A stretch of 35,825 bases of DNA from CAZCSJ01 sp964501445 (GCA_964501445.1 CAZCSJ010000008.1:1-35825), one strand, 5' to 3'; numbered from the stretch's first letter, positions 6,394 to 14,888 are shown. Program-made: numbers and translations. The notes: generated by a model from the letters alone, not told the origin.

Positions 6394-7746
6394 ATGAATC
6401 CGATGATTTCTCAACCCACACCATCCGCCATCCCGCATACCCCCGGCGTCTACCTCTTCAAAAAAGGCAGCAGAATCCTCTATGTAGGCAAAGCCGCGAA
6501 TCTTAGAGCGCGGCTTGCTCACTATTGGCGGAAAAACGCGGGCGCGAAAGTGCGCTCACTTATCGGCGAGGCAACGCGTGTGAACTGGGAGACAACTGAT
6601 TCTGAAATTGACGCGCTGCTGCGTGAAGCAGAACTCATAAAAACGCATCAACCGCAATTCAATGTCGTGATGCGGGATGACAAAAATTATTTTTATGTGG
6701 GAATCACAAAAGAGAAATTTCCGAAACTTGTCGTAACTCATCAACTCGGCAACTCCTCAACTCATAAAACTCGCTACCTCGGACCGTATACTTCGGGTTC
6801 TGCGCTCAAAATCACCCTCAAACTCCTCCGCCGTCTCTTTCCCTACTGCACATGCAAAATGCCGCATACACGGCCGTGCCTCAATGCGCAGATCGGGAGA
6901 TGTCTCGGATACTGCTGTACCAAAAACTGGAATCATGAATTAAGAATTATGAATTATGGAGTATATGGAAAAAATATTAAGAATATTATCGCGGTGCTTT
7001 CCGGGAAACGGAAACGGCTCCTTACACGCCTCACACGAGAAATGAAAAATACCGCAAAACGCGAGGAATTCGAACGCGCGGCGCTACTTCGGAATCAAGT
7101 CGCGGGGCTGGAAAACATCTTTACCCATACAGGAATCATGAATCAGGAATTAGGAATTAGGACGAATACCGCATCCGGCTGGAGAAAAATTCAGAGAAAC
7201 ATTCAAAACATTTTCAATACCAAAAAGTCAGTATCGCGCGTTGAAGGGTATGATATCTCAAACATTTCCGGTACCGAAGCCACGGGCTCCATGGTGGTGT
7301 TTGTAGACGGCGCGCCCGTAAAATCAGAGTATCGGAAATTCAAGATCCGCACGGTGCGAGGCGCAAACGACGTTTCGATGCATCGGGAGGTCATGCGGCG
7401 GCGCCTTGCGCGCCGCGACTGGCCAATGCCTGACCTTATTTTGATGGACGGAGGGAAGGCGCAGCTCGGCGCCGCGAAGTATGAATTACGAATCCCCGGT
7501 AGTAGTCCCGCTACAGCGGGACACTACGGGGCAGGTATGAATTATGGAAAACGCCCCGTTCTTGCGGCGCTCGCAAAACGGGAAGAAGAATTATATACTG
7601 AAGGAAGGAAAACGCCGATACGGCTCTCTTCGCTTCCCGAGGCAACCGCGCTTTTCTTCCGACACGTGCGCGACGAATCCCATCGTTTTGCCAAAAAATA
7701 CCACCACAAGTTAAGAGAACTACATTATCGAAGTTTATCCCGTTAG
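6394..7746 (+). CDS. uvrC: UvrABC excinuclease subunit C lacking the C-terminal HhH region
   Basis: UvrC makes both incisions in nucleotide excision repair. The GIY-YIG nuclease domain is at the N-terminus (GVY at 18-20, LYVG at 29-32), a UVR motif with the pattern REEFERAALLRNQ follows in the middle, and the RNase H-like nuclease domain ends the protein (EGYDISNISG, LILMDGGKAQL, RDESHRFAKKYHH). At 450 residues it stops just after that domain; standard UvrC is about 600 and carries a helix-hairpin-helix region that is absent here. The start at 6394 is the first ATG outside the uvrA coding region. Several in-frame low-complexity inserts (HELRIMNYG, NQELGIRTN, and a palindrome-coded segment) interrupt loops. 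The stop codon lies inside a CCCGTTAGA repeat end. Confidence 0.95.
   Translation: MNPMISQPTPSAIPHTPGVYLFKKGSRILYVGKAANLRARLAHYWRKNAGAKVRSLIGEATRVNWETTDSEIDALLREAELIKTHQPQFNVVMRDDKNYFYVGITKEKFPKLVVTHQLGNSSTHKTRYLGPYTSGSALKITLKLLRRLFPYCTCKMPHTRPCLNAQIGRCLGYCCTKNWNHELRIMNYGVYGKNIKNIIAVLSGKRKRLLTRLTREMKNTAKREEFERAALLRNQVAGLENIFTHTGIMNQELGIRTNTASGWRKIQRNIQNIFNTKKSVSRVEGYDISNISGTEATGSMVVFVDGAPVKSEYRKFKIRTVRGANDVSMHREVMRRRLARRDWPMPDLILMDGGKAQLGAAKYELRIPGSSPATAGHYGAGMNYGKRPVLAALAKREEELYTEGRKTPIRLSSLPEATALFFRHVRDESHRFAKKYHHKLRELHYRSLSR
6733..7165 (+). repeat. Low-complexity in-frame inserts in uvrC
   Basis: Three short tracts look foreign to UvrC: an AACTC-rich tract at about 6733-6774 (HQLGNSSTHKT), an AATTATGAATTA-like tract at about 6931-6962 (HELRIMNYG), and a GAATTAGGAATTAG-like tract at about 7135-7165 (NQELGIRT). 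All keep the frame and fall between conserved blocks. Confidence 0.6.
7480..7547 (+). repeat. Palindrome flanked by TATGAATTA direct repeats, in frame in uvrC
   Basis: A palindrome at 7494-7531 (arms CCCC..GTAGT, GTCCCGCT / AGCGGGAC, ACTAC..GGGG) is bracketed by TATGAATTACG and TATGAATTATG. It encodes an extra loop (RIPGSSPATAGHYGAG) just after the LMDGGKAQL nuclease motif. Confidence 0.8.
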
Positions 7747-7839
7747 AGATATCATACGGATATAATAATTATTAAAAAGACCACAGAGACATGAGAAATC
7801 ATATATAGTATCCAATGTCTAAATCTCTAACGGGATGAA
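7738..7839. repeat. CCCGTTAGAGAT-ended inverted-repeat element A
   Basis: ATCCCGTTAGAGAT at the left and ATCTCTAACGGGAT at the right bracket about 75 bp of AT-rich DNA. The left end supplies the uvrC stop codon (CGT TAG). A second element with the same ends but different interior lies at 17671-17777. Confidence 0.75.
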
Positions 7840-7948
7840 ATCGCCTATCGTAAAAAATAAATCCGAGAGGCGGCTCTCAAAAAAGAAAAGAAGAAAATAC
7901 CCCATCAGCGGACGGAGTATTTTCACTATCTCAAAATTAAAAAAGTAA
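7835..7948 (+). CDS. Possible small basic ORF (37 aa)
   Basis: An ATG directly after the right arm of element A opens a 37-codon frame ending in TAA. The product is very Lys/Arg-rich (KSERRLSKKKRRKYP in the middle). There is no clear Shine-Dalgarno and I recognise no family. Basic short peptides arise easily from A-rich DNA, so this may be chance. Otherwise 7840-7950 shows nothing. Confidence 0.25.
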   Translation: MKSPIVKNKSERRLSKKKRRKYPISGRSIFTISKLKK

Positions 7949-7952
7949 GATA

Positions 7953-8033
7953 GTCATCCTGAAGAGAGTAAAGGATCTCTTTCCAGATTCTTCGCTTCGC
8001 CCCGCTAAGCGAGGCTCCGTTTAGAATCACGAC
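7953..8033 (+). repeat. GTCATCCTGA-family dispersed repeat, copy 2
   Basis: Same module order as the copy at 2644-2721: GTCATCCTGA, AAGGATCT, AGATTCTTC, a CGCCCCGCTAAGCGAGGC hairpin, TTAGAATCACGAC. It ends 6 bp from the dnaJ stop codon and could serve as the dnaJ 3' hairpin. Confidence 0.75.
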
Positions 8034-8039
8034 GTAGTA

Positions 8040-9143
8040 TTAAAATCCCTCTTTCCGAAGTTCCTCGGCGAGCGATTTTATTTTTTTACTCGCTTTTTTG
8101 GGAATTTCTACTTTAATTTCTATGAGCAAATCGCCTCTCCCGTAGCCCGATGAGAGATACACGCCTTTGCCGCGCACGCGGAGAATATCGCCCGATTGCG
8201 TCCCTTCGGGAAGTTTCAAACGGATCGGACCGTCAATTGTTTCCACCTCTACCGTGTCTCCGAGTAGCGCCTGGGAGAGCGTAATCGGGAACGTCATAAT
8301 GATATCGTTTTCCTGCCGGCGGAAAAATGGGTGCGGCTCCACTTGAATGGCGATATAGAGGTCCCCGGGCGTTCCGCCTGTGAGCGACGCCTCTCCTTTG
8401 CCCGTGATTTTGAGCACATCGCCGTCGCGCACGCCTTTGGGGATAAACACCTCAAGGCGCTCCACGACCGGCGCTACCCCTCTCCCCTGGCACTCACCGC
8501 AGATTTTTTCAGGCCGTTTTCCGGTGCCGAGACACTCGGGGCAAGTGGAAACTTGCGTAAACGAACCGAGGAACGTCCTACGCGTTTTTTGGAGATTTCC
8601 CCTTCCCGCGCACGTCGGGCATTCTTTCATCCGCGCCCCGGGCTCTCCCCCCGACCCCTTGCACCGGGCGCAACGCGAAAGACGCGAGAGATCAATCTCG
8701 CGCTTCTCTCCGAGAATCGCGGTTTCAAAGGAAACCGTCAATGTGAGTCGAATATCCTTTCCTTTGCGTTCCCTTGATTTTGGGCGCGCGCCCACACCCG
8801 CGCCGCCGAAGAAATCCTCAAACACATCGGAGAAATCAAAATCCGCAAATCCCCCGGGTCCGCCTTCGCCAAAATCAAATCGAAATCCGCCGGGCCAATG
8901 AAACCCTCCTTGAAATCCGGAGGGTCCCGAAGGACCGTCAAACACCTGCCCGAACTGGTCGTATTGGGCGCGTTTCTTCTCATCGGAGAGCACGTGGTAT
9001 GCCTCGTTCACTTCTTTGAAATGCGCCTCGTCGCCGCCCTTATCCGGATGGAATTTGTGCGCGAGCGCCCGATACGCCTTTTTTATTTCATCCTTTGTGG
9101 CGTTTCGCGGGACACCTAATACTTTGTAATAATCTTTGGTCAT
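8040..9143 (-). CDS. dnaJ: Chaperone DnaJ (Hsp40)
   Basis: DnaJ delivers unfolded proteins to DnaK and stimulates its ATPase. The 367-residue product has the full type I layout: J domain (residues 1-70, HPD at 32-34), a Gly/Phe-rich stretch (about 75-120), a zinc-finger domain with four CxxCxGxG repeats (CARCKGSG, CPTCAGRG, CPECLGTG, CGECQGRG), and the C-terminal substrate-binding domains. The ATG at 9143 (MTKDYYKVLG) was chosen over an upstream TTG because it gives the family N-terminus. Repeat R3 begins 6 nt before this ATG and there is no Shine-Dalgarno. dnaK and grpE are not nearby. Confidence 0.97.
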   Translation of the reverse strand: MTKDYYKVLGVPRNATKDEIKKAYRALAHKFHPDKGGDEAHFKEVNEAYHVLSDEKKRAQYDQFGQVFDGPSGPSGFQGGFHWPGGFRFDFGEGGPGGFADFDFSDVFEDFFGGAGVGARPKSRERKGKDIRLTLTVSFETAILGEKREIDLSRLSRCARCKGSGGEPGARMKECPTCAGRGNLQKTRRTFLGSFTQVSTCPECLGTGKRPEKICGECQGRGVAPVVERLEVFIPKGVRDGDVLKITGKGEASLTGGTPGDLYIAIQVEPHPFFRRQENDIIMTFPITLSQALLGDTVEVETIDGPIRLKLPEGTQSGDILRVRGKGVYLSSGYGRGDLLIEIKVEIPKKASKKIKSLAEELRKEGF

Positions 9144-9149
9144 ATATCG

Positions 9150-9234
9150 CGATACCAATATACGAATGCATACTAATTATACTAATCCGTATCCTACTAT
9201 TCGTATCATTGGTATAATTCGTATATTCGCATCG
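9150..9234 (-). repeat. Long imperfect inverted repeat R3 upstream of dnaJ
   Basis: This is the shortest family member (85 bp): two arms of ATACGAAT/ATACTAAT-type units with almost no loop and none of the central modules of R1 and R2. It occupies the whole gap between the stop of the membrane-protein gene (9239) and the dnaJ ATG (9143), leaving 4 and 6 nt at the two ends. Confidence 0.88.
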
Positions 9235-9238
9235 TATG

Positions 9239-10201
9239 TTAAAATGTGAGCCGCTCTACCTCAATCGTCTGCGTCTCGCTTTTTACTATTCTACCCACAC
9301 GCAACAATTGTATCAAGAGGAACGCGATAAATACCGCGAGGTAGTAGAGGGGATACGTAATCGCTTTGAAGGCGAGGAAAAACGAGATTCCTGCGGCGAG
9401 CGGCAGATACCGTCGGTACGGGCCGAGCAGTTCTTCAAAGCGGTCAATTGCGGAGTTGTAGAGAACGTCTTTAATCTTTTCTTTCCCGGTGAAGGTTATG
9501 CCAAGCTGCCGCTTCAAATTCTCGCGCTGGACCGAGAGGAGCCGGCGGAGGTCTTCGGGGGGAAGCGATACATCGGCAATGCCGCGGGATCGCATCTGCT
9601 CCTGCAAAAGGGTTATGAGGGTATCATCCACACTCGCAGTGGGATCAAGCTCCGGCACCCCGAGGAACGACTCTGCCCACTCGGACGTCGGTTGCAATGC
9701 GGCGTCAAAAAGCGAGCGCGGGAGGATCGCAAAAATTGCCTTTTCCCGATCAATCGTCTCCACATAGTACACCGAAACGATGAGGGCTGCCACCGTAAAA
9801 TACATCCCGAGGCCCGCAAAAGCGATTTTTGAAATACTGAAATGGTGCTGAAAGGCATATTCTTTACGCATGCGGTAGAGCGCGTAAAAAACTCCTACGG
9901 CGCCGGCACCCAACGCGCCGAGCGTCGCGAGCGATGTGTGTGTCAACACATAGGGAAGTCCCACCCCCGCGATCGCCATGCCATACCCGATCCACGGTGT
10001 CTGTATGAATGCCGCCGCAACCAAAAAACATACCCCGGCCAAAAGGAGAATCCCGAGCGGCGCCAAAAACGAGACGTACGCGCTGAAATCCGCCCCCTGC
10101 AGGATATCCAAATTGTCGCGCCAGAGGATTGCTGCCGCAAACGTCATTCCGATCACGAGCACAGACGCGACTATCTCTTTTACCACACGCGGAGCTGGCA
10201 T
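9239..10201 (-). CDS. Multi-pass membrane protein of unknown function
   Basis: The 320-residue product has about five hydrophobic segments in the first 150 residues (around 10-30, 45-66, 70-88, 90-110, 125-148). A soluble, charged middle part follows (about 150-255, with LLQEQMRSRG and EDLRRLLSVQRENLKRQLG), then one or two C-terminal membrane spans (about 265-300) and a basic/acidic tail. No catalytic motif is visible and I do not recognise a named family. It is downstream of the carbonic-anhydrase-like gene (6 bp gap) and upstream of dnaJ, so the three may share a transcript. Confidence 0.8.
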   Translation of the reverse strand: MPAPRVVKEIVASVLVIGMTFAAAILWRDNLDILQGADFSAYVSFLAPLGILLLAGVCFLVAAAFIQTPWIGYGMAIAGVGLPYVLTHTSLATLGALGAGAVGVFYALYRMRKEYAFQHHFSISKIAFAGLGMYFTVAALIVSVYYVETIDREKAIFAILPRSLFDAALQPTSEWAESFLGVPELDPTASVDDTLITLLQEQMRSRGIADVSLPPEDLRRLLSVQRENLKRQLGITFTGKEKIKDVLYNSAIDRFEELLGPYRRYLPLAAGISFFLAFKAITYPLYYLAVFIAFLLIQLLRVGRIVKSETQTIEVERLTF

Positions 10202-10207
10202 TTTCTT

Positions 10208-10654
10208 TTAAGCGATTACTTCAATCCGAATACTCTCATCCGAATCAACAGAGAGAAACCCCAAGAGCACTTCAGCGCGCGGGTGGCGCGCGCGCACTTG
10301 GGCGCCCGCGCGCCTCAATTCCTCTGCATGAAAGGCGTGCTCTTTTTTTGAATCGTCAAACGCATGGCCCTCTGACGCATACTTTCCGCAATTCTCGTGG
10401 TTCAAGAGCACCACGCGCGTCGCACGGTGCGCCCCGATCGCGAGCGCCACATCATCACACACGGCTTCGCGTCTCCCTTCTTTCACGGGCATGGAGAGAT
10501 TTTTTGCGCCGCCCGCAAGTTTTATTTCGTCGTAGGCCGTGATGCCAAACGCGTCTTTAAGCGCACGCACCGCTCCTTCGCGGAAACGAAAATCAATGCA
10601 GTTCACCACCACCGTCTCCACAGTATGCAAAGAGAGTATACGCGAAGGATGCAT
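10208..10654 (-). CDS. Small beta-carbonic-anhydrase-like protein
   Basis: The 148-residue product keeps the zinc-site pattern of beta-class carbonic anhydrases: C19-x-D21-x-R23 (VNCIDFRF), a Gly-rich LAGGAKNLS segment (residues 46-54), and H86-x2-C89 (LNHENCGKY). Beta-CAs are normally about 200 residues or more, so this is a minimal version. Whether it hydrates CO2 is unknown: the motif predicts zinc binding, while the short length and changed surroundings leave activity open. The ATG at 10654 lies 5 nt after a CATAAT -10-like box, suggesting a leaderless start. It is followed 6 bp later by the membrane-protein gene. Confidence 0.7.
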   Translation of the reverse strand: MHPSRILSLHTVETVVVNCIDFRFREGAVRALKDAFGITAYDEIKLAGGAKNLSMPVKEGRREAVCDDVALAIGAHRATRVVLLNHENCGKYASEGHAFDDSKKEHAFHAEELRRAGAQVRARHPRAEVLLGFLSVDSDESIRIEVIA

Positions 10655-10728
10655 AGAATATTATGTAAGAAATCGCCGAGGGAACCGCGCGTTCGGAAGT
10701 GTGAACAATGCGTTATGTTCCTACATGG

Positions 10729-10971
10729 TTATGCCACGAGGAGCGTTGCGCCCATATTTTCGGGCTTCACCTCAAGGAATCCTCCTGAAATCTCAAGCAC
10801 GCGACTCTCCTCCTCTCCACGATAAATAGACACAGAGCCTGACTTCACAAGAGTGATGAGCGGCGCGTGGTGCGGGAGCACCGTAATCTCCCCTGCCTCG
10901 GTCTCAAGCGTCACGCCCGATACGTCACCGTCAAACACCGTTTTCTCAATTGTATGAATCCTAAAACGCAT
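10729..10971 (-). CDS. atpC: ATP synthase epsilon subunit, N-terminal domain only
   Basis: The 80-residue product matches the N-terminal beta-sandwich of F1 epsilon (F-x-G-D-V-x-x-V-T-L-x-T-E-x-G-E-I-x-V-L-x-H-H-A-P-L-I-T-L). Typical epsilon is 130-140 residues with a C-terminal two-helix domain that inhibits ATP hydrolysis; that domain is missing here. This part of the central stalk binds gamma and the c-ring. It is the last gene of the atp cluster, 36 bp after atpD. Loss of the inhibitory helices suggests that brake is absent, which is inference. Confidence 0.92.
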   Translation of the reverse strand: MRFRIHTIEKTVFDGDVSGVTLETEAGEITVLPHHAPLITLVKSGSVSIYRGEEESRVLEISGGFLEVKPENMGATLLVA

Positions 10972-11007
10972 ATATTCATTCCCTAAAACCTAACACCTAC
11001 AACCTCA

Positions 11008-12384
11008 TCACTCGCGTGTTACTTCCTCAATCCCTCCTTTCAAATAAAACGCGTCCTCGGGCTTATCATCATGCGCCCCCTCAAGGATTTCCTTAAATCC
11101 GCGAATGGTGTCCTCCCGCTTCACGTACTTTCCGGAACGTCCGGTGAATACTTCCGCAACGAAGAAGGGCTGCGAGAGGAATCGCTGGATTTTCCGGGCG
11201 CGACTGACCGTCAACTTATCCTCCTCCGAGAGTTCCTCCATGCCGAGAATCGCAATGATGTCTTGAAGCTCTTTATACCGCTGGAGGGCTTTTTGCACCG
11301 CGCGGGCGGTTGCATAGTGATCCTCTCCCACGATTTTCGGATCAAGCGCAGTGGAGGTGGACGCGAGCGGATCAACCGCCGGGTAAATGCCTAACTCCGC
11401 AATTTCGCGCGAAAGAACGGTGGTGGAATCCAAATGCGCAAATGTCGTTGCCGGCGCCGGGTCGGTGATGTCATCTGCCGGAACGTAGATCGCCTGCACC
11501 GCCGTAATGGACCCTTTTGTGGTTGACGTAATCCGTTCCTGCAACTCGCCCATTTCGGTTGCAAGGGTCGGCTGGTAGCCCACGGCAGAGGGCATCCGCC
11601 CGAGGAGTGCGGAAACCTCGGAGCCGGCTTGGGAGAAACGGAATACATTATCAATAAAGAGAAGCACGTCTTTCCCCTCGCGGTCTCGAAAATACTCGGC
11701 CATGGTGAGCGCCGTTAACGCCACGCGAAGCCGCCTCCCCGGCACTTCATTCATCTGGCCGAACACAAGGCCGGTTTTTGCGAGCACTCCGGATTCCTTC
11801 ATGTCATGATAGAGGTCGTTCCCCTCGCGCGTCCGCTCCCCGACTCCGGCAAAAAACGAAACGCCTTTTGCAACCTCCGACACATTGCGGATCAACTCCT
11901 GCAGGAGCACGGTCTTACCCACGCCCGCGCCTCCAAACAGGCCCACTTTTCCGCCCTTGACAATGGGTGCAATTAAATCAATCACTTTAATGCCCGTCTC
12001 AAACACTTCGGTTTTGGTGGATTGGTCTTTGAACGCGGGTGCGGCACGATGGATCGGCCAGCGCTCCTTGAACTTTCCGGGCGGCAAATCGTCGATGGTA
12101 TTGCCAAGCACATCAAAAAGGCGTCCGAGCACCTCCGGCCCCACCGGCACCGATACCGGCGCGCCGGTATCGGTAACCGATGTATCGCGCGCCAGGCCCT
12201 CGGTGGGGCCAAGGGCAATTGCGCGCACTACGCCGCCGCCCATGTGCTTTGCCACTTCAAGAATCAAGGGTTCCGGCTCTCGCTCCACTAAAAGCGCGTG
12301 GTAGAGCGCAGGGACTCTTTGCCCTTCCGGAAACGACACATCCACCACCGGCCCGATAATTTGAAGAATTTTTCCTGCGGTCAT
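11008..12384 (-). CDS. atpD: ATP synthase F1 subunit beta
   Basis: Beta carries the catalytic nucleotide sites of F1. The 458-residue product shows the Walker A loop GGAGVGKTVLLQELI, the catalytic-Glu segment GVGERTREGNDLYHDM, the Walker B segment DVLLFIDNVFRF, and the DELSEED-region equivalent EELSEEDKLTVSRARKIQRFLSQPF (quoted here only in part as EELSEEDKL). Length is normal. It follows atpG by 34 bp. The residues DTGAPVSVPVG, conserved in the family, are encoded by a perfect 26-bp palindrome at 12149-12174. Confidence 0.98.
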   Translation of the reverse strand: MTAGKILQIIGPVVDVSFPEGQRVPALYHALLVEREPEPLILEVAKHMGGGVVRAIALGPTEGLARDTSVTDTGAPVSVPVGPEVLGRLFDVLGNTIDDLPPGKFKERWPIHRAAPAFKDQSTKTEVFETGIKVIDLIAPIVKGGKVGLFGGAGVGKTVLLQELIRNVSEVAKGVSFFAGVGERTREGNDLYHDMKESGVLAKTGLVFGQMNEVPGRRLRVALTALTMAEYFRDREGKDVLLFIDNVFRFSQAGSEVSALLGRMPSAVGYQPTLATEMGELQERITSTTKGSITAVQAIYVPADDITDPAPATTFAHLDSTTVLSREIAELGIYPAVDPLASTSTALDPKIVGEDHYATARAVQKALQRYKELQDIIAILGMEELSEEDKLTVSRARKIQRFLSQPFFVAEVFTGRSGKYVKREDTIRGFKEILEGAHDDKPEDAFYLKGGIEEVTRE

Positions 12385-12418
12385 AAGTAATCAATACCTC
12401 ATTATTAATAATTAATAA

Positions 12419-13339
12419 CTAATTACCAGTTAACGCCTCAACCCCCGAGGTGATTTCAATAATCTCCCGCGTAATCCCGCTCTGGCGCAAGGTATTATAC
12501 TGGATCGTGAGCGCCCCCATCAAATCATGCGCGCTCTCGGACGCATTTTTCATCGCCACCATCCGCGCCGAGTGCTCCGAAGCGTTGGATTCAAGAACAA
12601 TATGGTGCATTTGAATTGCAAAAAGCGTCGGGAGAAGGCGCAGAAACACCTCTGCGGGCGAGGGCTCAAATTCATACTCATAGGTATAGGGCGTCTCACC
12701 CGCATCGCGCGCGAGCGCATATTTCCCATACTCCGGGGTAATCCCTTGAATAGTTTCCTCAATGCGATCGGTGCGAATTGGCAAAACCTCCACCATCCGC
12801 GCTTCCTGCCTCAACGTCGTCCGGAAATTCGTGTAAAACACCAGCACCCGATCCCATCGCCGGTCTTCATACCCCTTCAAAAGAAAACGCGCGAGCGGTG
12901 CGGTGTCTTCCATACGCACGTAATCGCCAAAGCCTGTAAACACCTTGAGGGGTGTGATGCCGCGCACCGTACAATACTCCCGCGCTTTTTTTCCGACCAC
13001 CGCAACAGAAAATGCTTTCTTCTTGAAATCGCGGATCCAGTGTTCGGCAAGACGCGCGACATTGGCATTGAAGGCGCCTGCAAGACCTTTGTCGGAAGTC
13101 AGCACGAGGAGAAGCGTGTGGCGCACCGGACGCGGTTCCAGAAGCGCTGGCTTCTCGCGGACGCGCGCGGACACATTTTTCAAAATATCAAGGGCGGAGA
13201 GCGCATAGGGGCGTCCCGCGAGCGCACTACCCTGGGAACGGCGCATTTTGGTGGCGGACACCACCTCCATTGCTTTGGTAATCTGGGAGGTGTTCCGTAC
13301 GGACCTCACTCTTCTTTTGAGATCGCGAAGCGCTGCCAT
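12419..13339 (-). CDS. atpG: ATP synthase F1 subunit gamma
   Basis: Gamma is the rotating shaft linking the c-ring to the catalytic head. The 306-residue product has the two conserved terminal helices: N-terminal LKRRVRSVRNTSQITKAMEVVSATKMRR-type helix (family pattern I-x-x-T-x-x-I-T-x-A-M-x-x-V-A-x-x-K) and C-terminal ALTIQYNTLRQSGITREIIEI with the GVEAL ending. The internal LTSDKGLAGAFN motif (family SDRGLCGGFN) is present. It is slightly longer than typical (about 285). It starts 3 bp after the atpA stop. Confidence 0.97.
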   Translation of the reverse strand: MAALRDLKRRVRSVRNTSQITKAMEVVSATKMRRSQGSALAGRPYALSALDILKNVSARVREKPALLEPRPVRHTLLLVLTSDKGLAGAFNANVARLAEHWIRDFKKKAFSVAVVGKKAREYCTVRGITPLKVFTGFGDYVRMEDTAPLARFLLKGYEDRRWDRVLVFYTNFRTTLRQEARMVEVLPIRTDRIEETIQGITPEYGKYALARDAGETPYTYEYEFEPSPAEVFLRLLPTLFAIQMHHIVLESNASEHSARMVAMKNASESAHDLMGALTIQYNTLRQSGITREIIEITSGVEALTGN

Positions 13340-13342
13340 TTT

Positions 13343-14881
13343 TTAGAGATTCTTAAACTCGGTGAGGGCCTTTGCGAGATGGTGCTTGGTTTCATTCGGG
13401 ATATCGCCCTTGGCGCCCTCCGGAATTGAACGGATTTCCTGAAAAATATTCGGGTGGATTTTTCGTATAAAATCAAGAAATGCTTCTTCGCGCTTTTTTA
13501 CCTCACTCACCGGAATTCCGTCAAAGTGGCCGTTCACCGCCGCATAGAACACCACGACCTGCTCTTCGTAGGGCAACGGGGCAAAGTCGTTTTGTTTGAG
13601 GATCTCGGTGAGTAAAAGCCCCCGGACAATCCGCGTGCGCGTCGCTTCATCAAGATCAGAGGAAAACTGCACAAATGCCTGCAGTTCCCGGAATTGCGCG
13701 AGCTCAAGGCGCAGCCGCCCCGCGACTTTCTTCATCGCAAGGGTTTGCGCAGCCGACCCCACGCGCGAGACCGAAAGCCCGACATTGACCGCCGGACGGA
13801 TACCCTGATAGAACAAATCCGGCTCAAGGTAAATCTGGCCGTCGGTGATGGAAATGACGTTTGTCGGGATGTATGCCGACACATCGCCGAGTTGCGTTTC
13901 AATAATCGGAAGTGCTGTAAGCGACCCGCCGCCGTGCTCTTTTGAAAGTTTTGCCGCGCGCTCAAGCAACCGCGCGTGGAGGTAGAAAATATCGCCCGGG
14001 TATGCCTCGCGTCCCGGAGGGCGGCGAAGGAGTAATGAAATTTGACGGTAGGCCGCCGCGTGCTTGGAAAGATCATCATAGATCACCACCGCATCCTCTC
14101 CCTCATCCATGAAAAATTCGCCGATCGCGCAGCCCGCAAATGGCGCTACGTATTGGAGTGTTGCGGGGGACGATGCGGACGCGGACACTACAATCGTGTA
14201 TTTCATAGCGCCCCGTCGCTCAAGCTCTGCCACGATCTTTCGCACCTTGGACTCGCGCTGACCGATCGCCACGTAAATACAGACTGGCCGCCGATACTTC
14301 GGATCCTGCATCTGGTTTAAAATCATATCTATCGCGATCGCGGTCTTCCCGGTCTGGCGGTCGCCAATGATGAGCTCGCGCTGTCCGCGGCCAATGGGAA
14401 TCATTGCGTCAATTGCCTTTACCCCGGTATGGAGCGGGGTTTTCACACTCTCGCGGTTGATAACTCCGGGTGCTACCTTTTCAATTGGGTAATACTCCGC
14501 GTCAGAATTATTTTTGAAAATCGGTCCGCGGCCATCGAGCGGTTCCCCCAAAGGATCTACCACTCTGCCGATGAGCGCTCGCCCCACGGGAATGGAAAGA
14601 ATCCTCCCGGTCGCGCGGCATGTGTCGCCCTCCTTCACGGAGCGCACAGCTCCAAGCACCACCGCACCCACGGAATCCTCTTCAAGATTCAAGGCAATCG
14701 CGAATACCGCCCCCTCTCCCGTTTCAATTTCAATCATCTCTTGCGCTCGTACCTCCGAAAGCCCCCAGATACGAACCACGCCGTCTGCAACTTCGTGCAC
14801 GCGGCCCACTTTCTCGGCTTTCACGTCCGCCTTGAATCCAACAATTTCCGCTTTTAGTTTTTCTATGATTTCTTTTGCCAT
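13343..14881 (-). CDS. atpA: ATP synthase F1 subunit alpha
   Basis: Alpha is the non-catalytic nucleotide-binding subunit of F1. The 512-residue product contains GRVVDPLGEPLDGRG, the Walker A loop GDRQTGKTAIA, the YVAIGQRESKVRKI segment, the Walker B-like DAVVIYDDLSKHA, and the signature PAVNVGLSVSRVGSAAQ containing the conserved Arg that reaches into the beta site. Length is standard. Its ATG at 14881 lies 7 nt downstream of the arm of repeat R4, and no Shine-Dalgarno is visible. The repeat separates it from atpH, whereas atpG follows with a 3-bp gap. Confidence 0.98.
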   Translation of the reverse strand: MAKEIIEKLKAEIVGFKADVKAEKVGRVHEVADGVVRIWGLSEVRAQEMIEIETGEGAVFAIALNLEEDSVGAVVLGAVRSVKEGDTCRATGRILSIPVGRALIGRVVDPLGEPLDGRGPIFKNNSDAEYYPIEKVAPGVINRESVKTPLHTGVKAIDAMIPIGRGQRELIIGDRQTGKTAIAIDMILNQMQDPKYRRPVCIYVAIGQRESKVRKIVAELERRGAMKYTIVVSASASSPATLQYVAPFAGCAIGEFFMDEGEDAVVIYDDLSKHAAAYRQISLLLRRPPGREAYPGDIFYLHARLLERAAKLSKEHGGGSLTALPIIETQLGDVSAYIPTNVISITDGQIYLEPDLFYQGIRPAVNVGLSVSRVGSAAQTLAMKKVAGRLRLELAQFRELQAFVQFSSDLDEATRTRIVRGLLLTEILKQNDFAPLPYEEQVVVFYAAVNGHFDGIPVSEVKKREEAFLDFIRKIHPNIFQEIRSIPEGAKGDIPNETKHHLAKALTEFKNL

Positions 14882-14888
14882 TGGACCG

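Noticed and set aside
12149..12174. Perfect 26-bp palindrome in atpD
   Set aside because: The encoded DTGAPVSVPV residues are conserved in all beta subunits, so it is not an inserted element; codon choice happens to make it symmetric. Noted only as curiosity.
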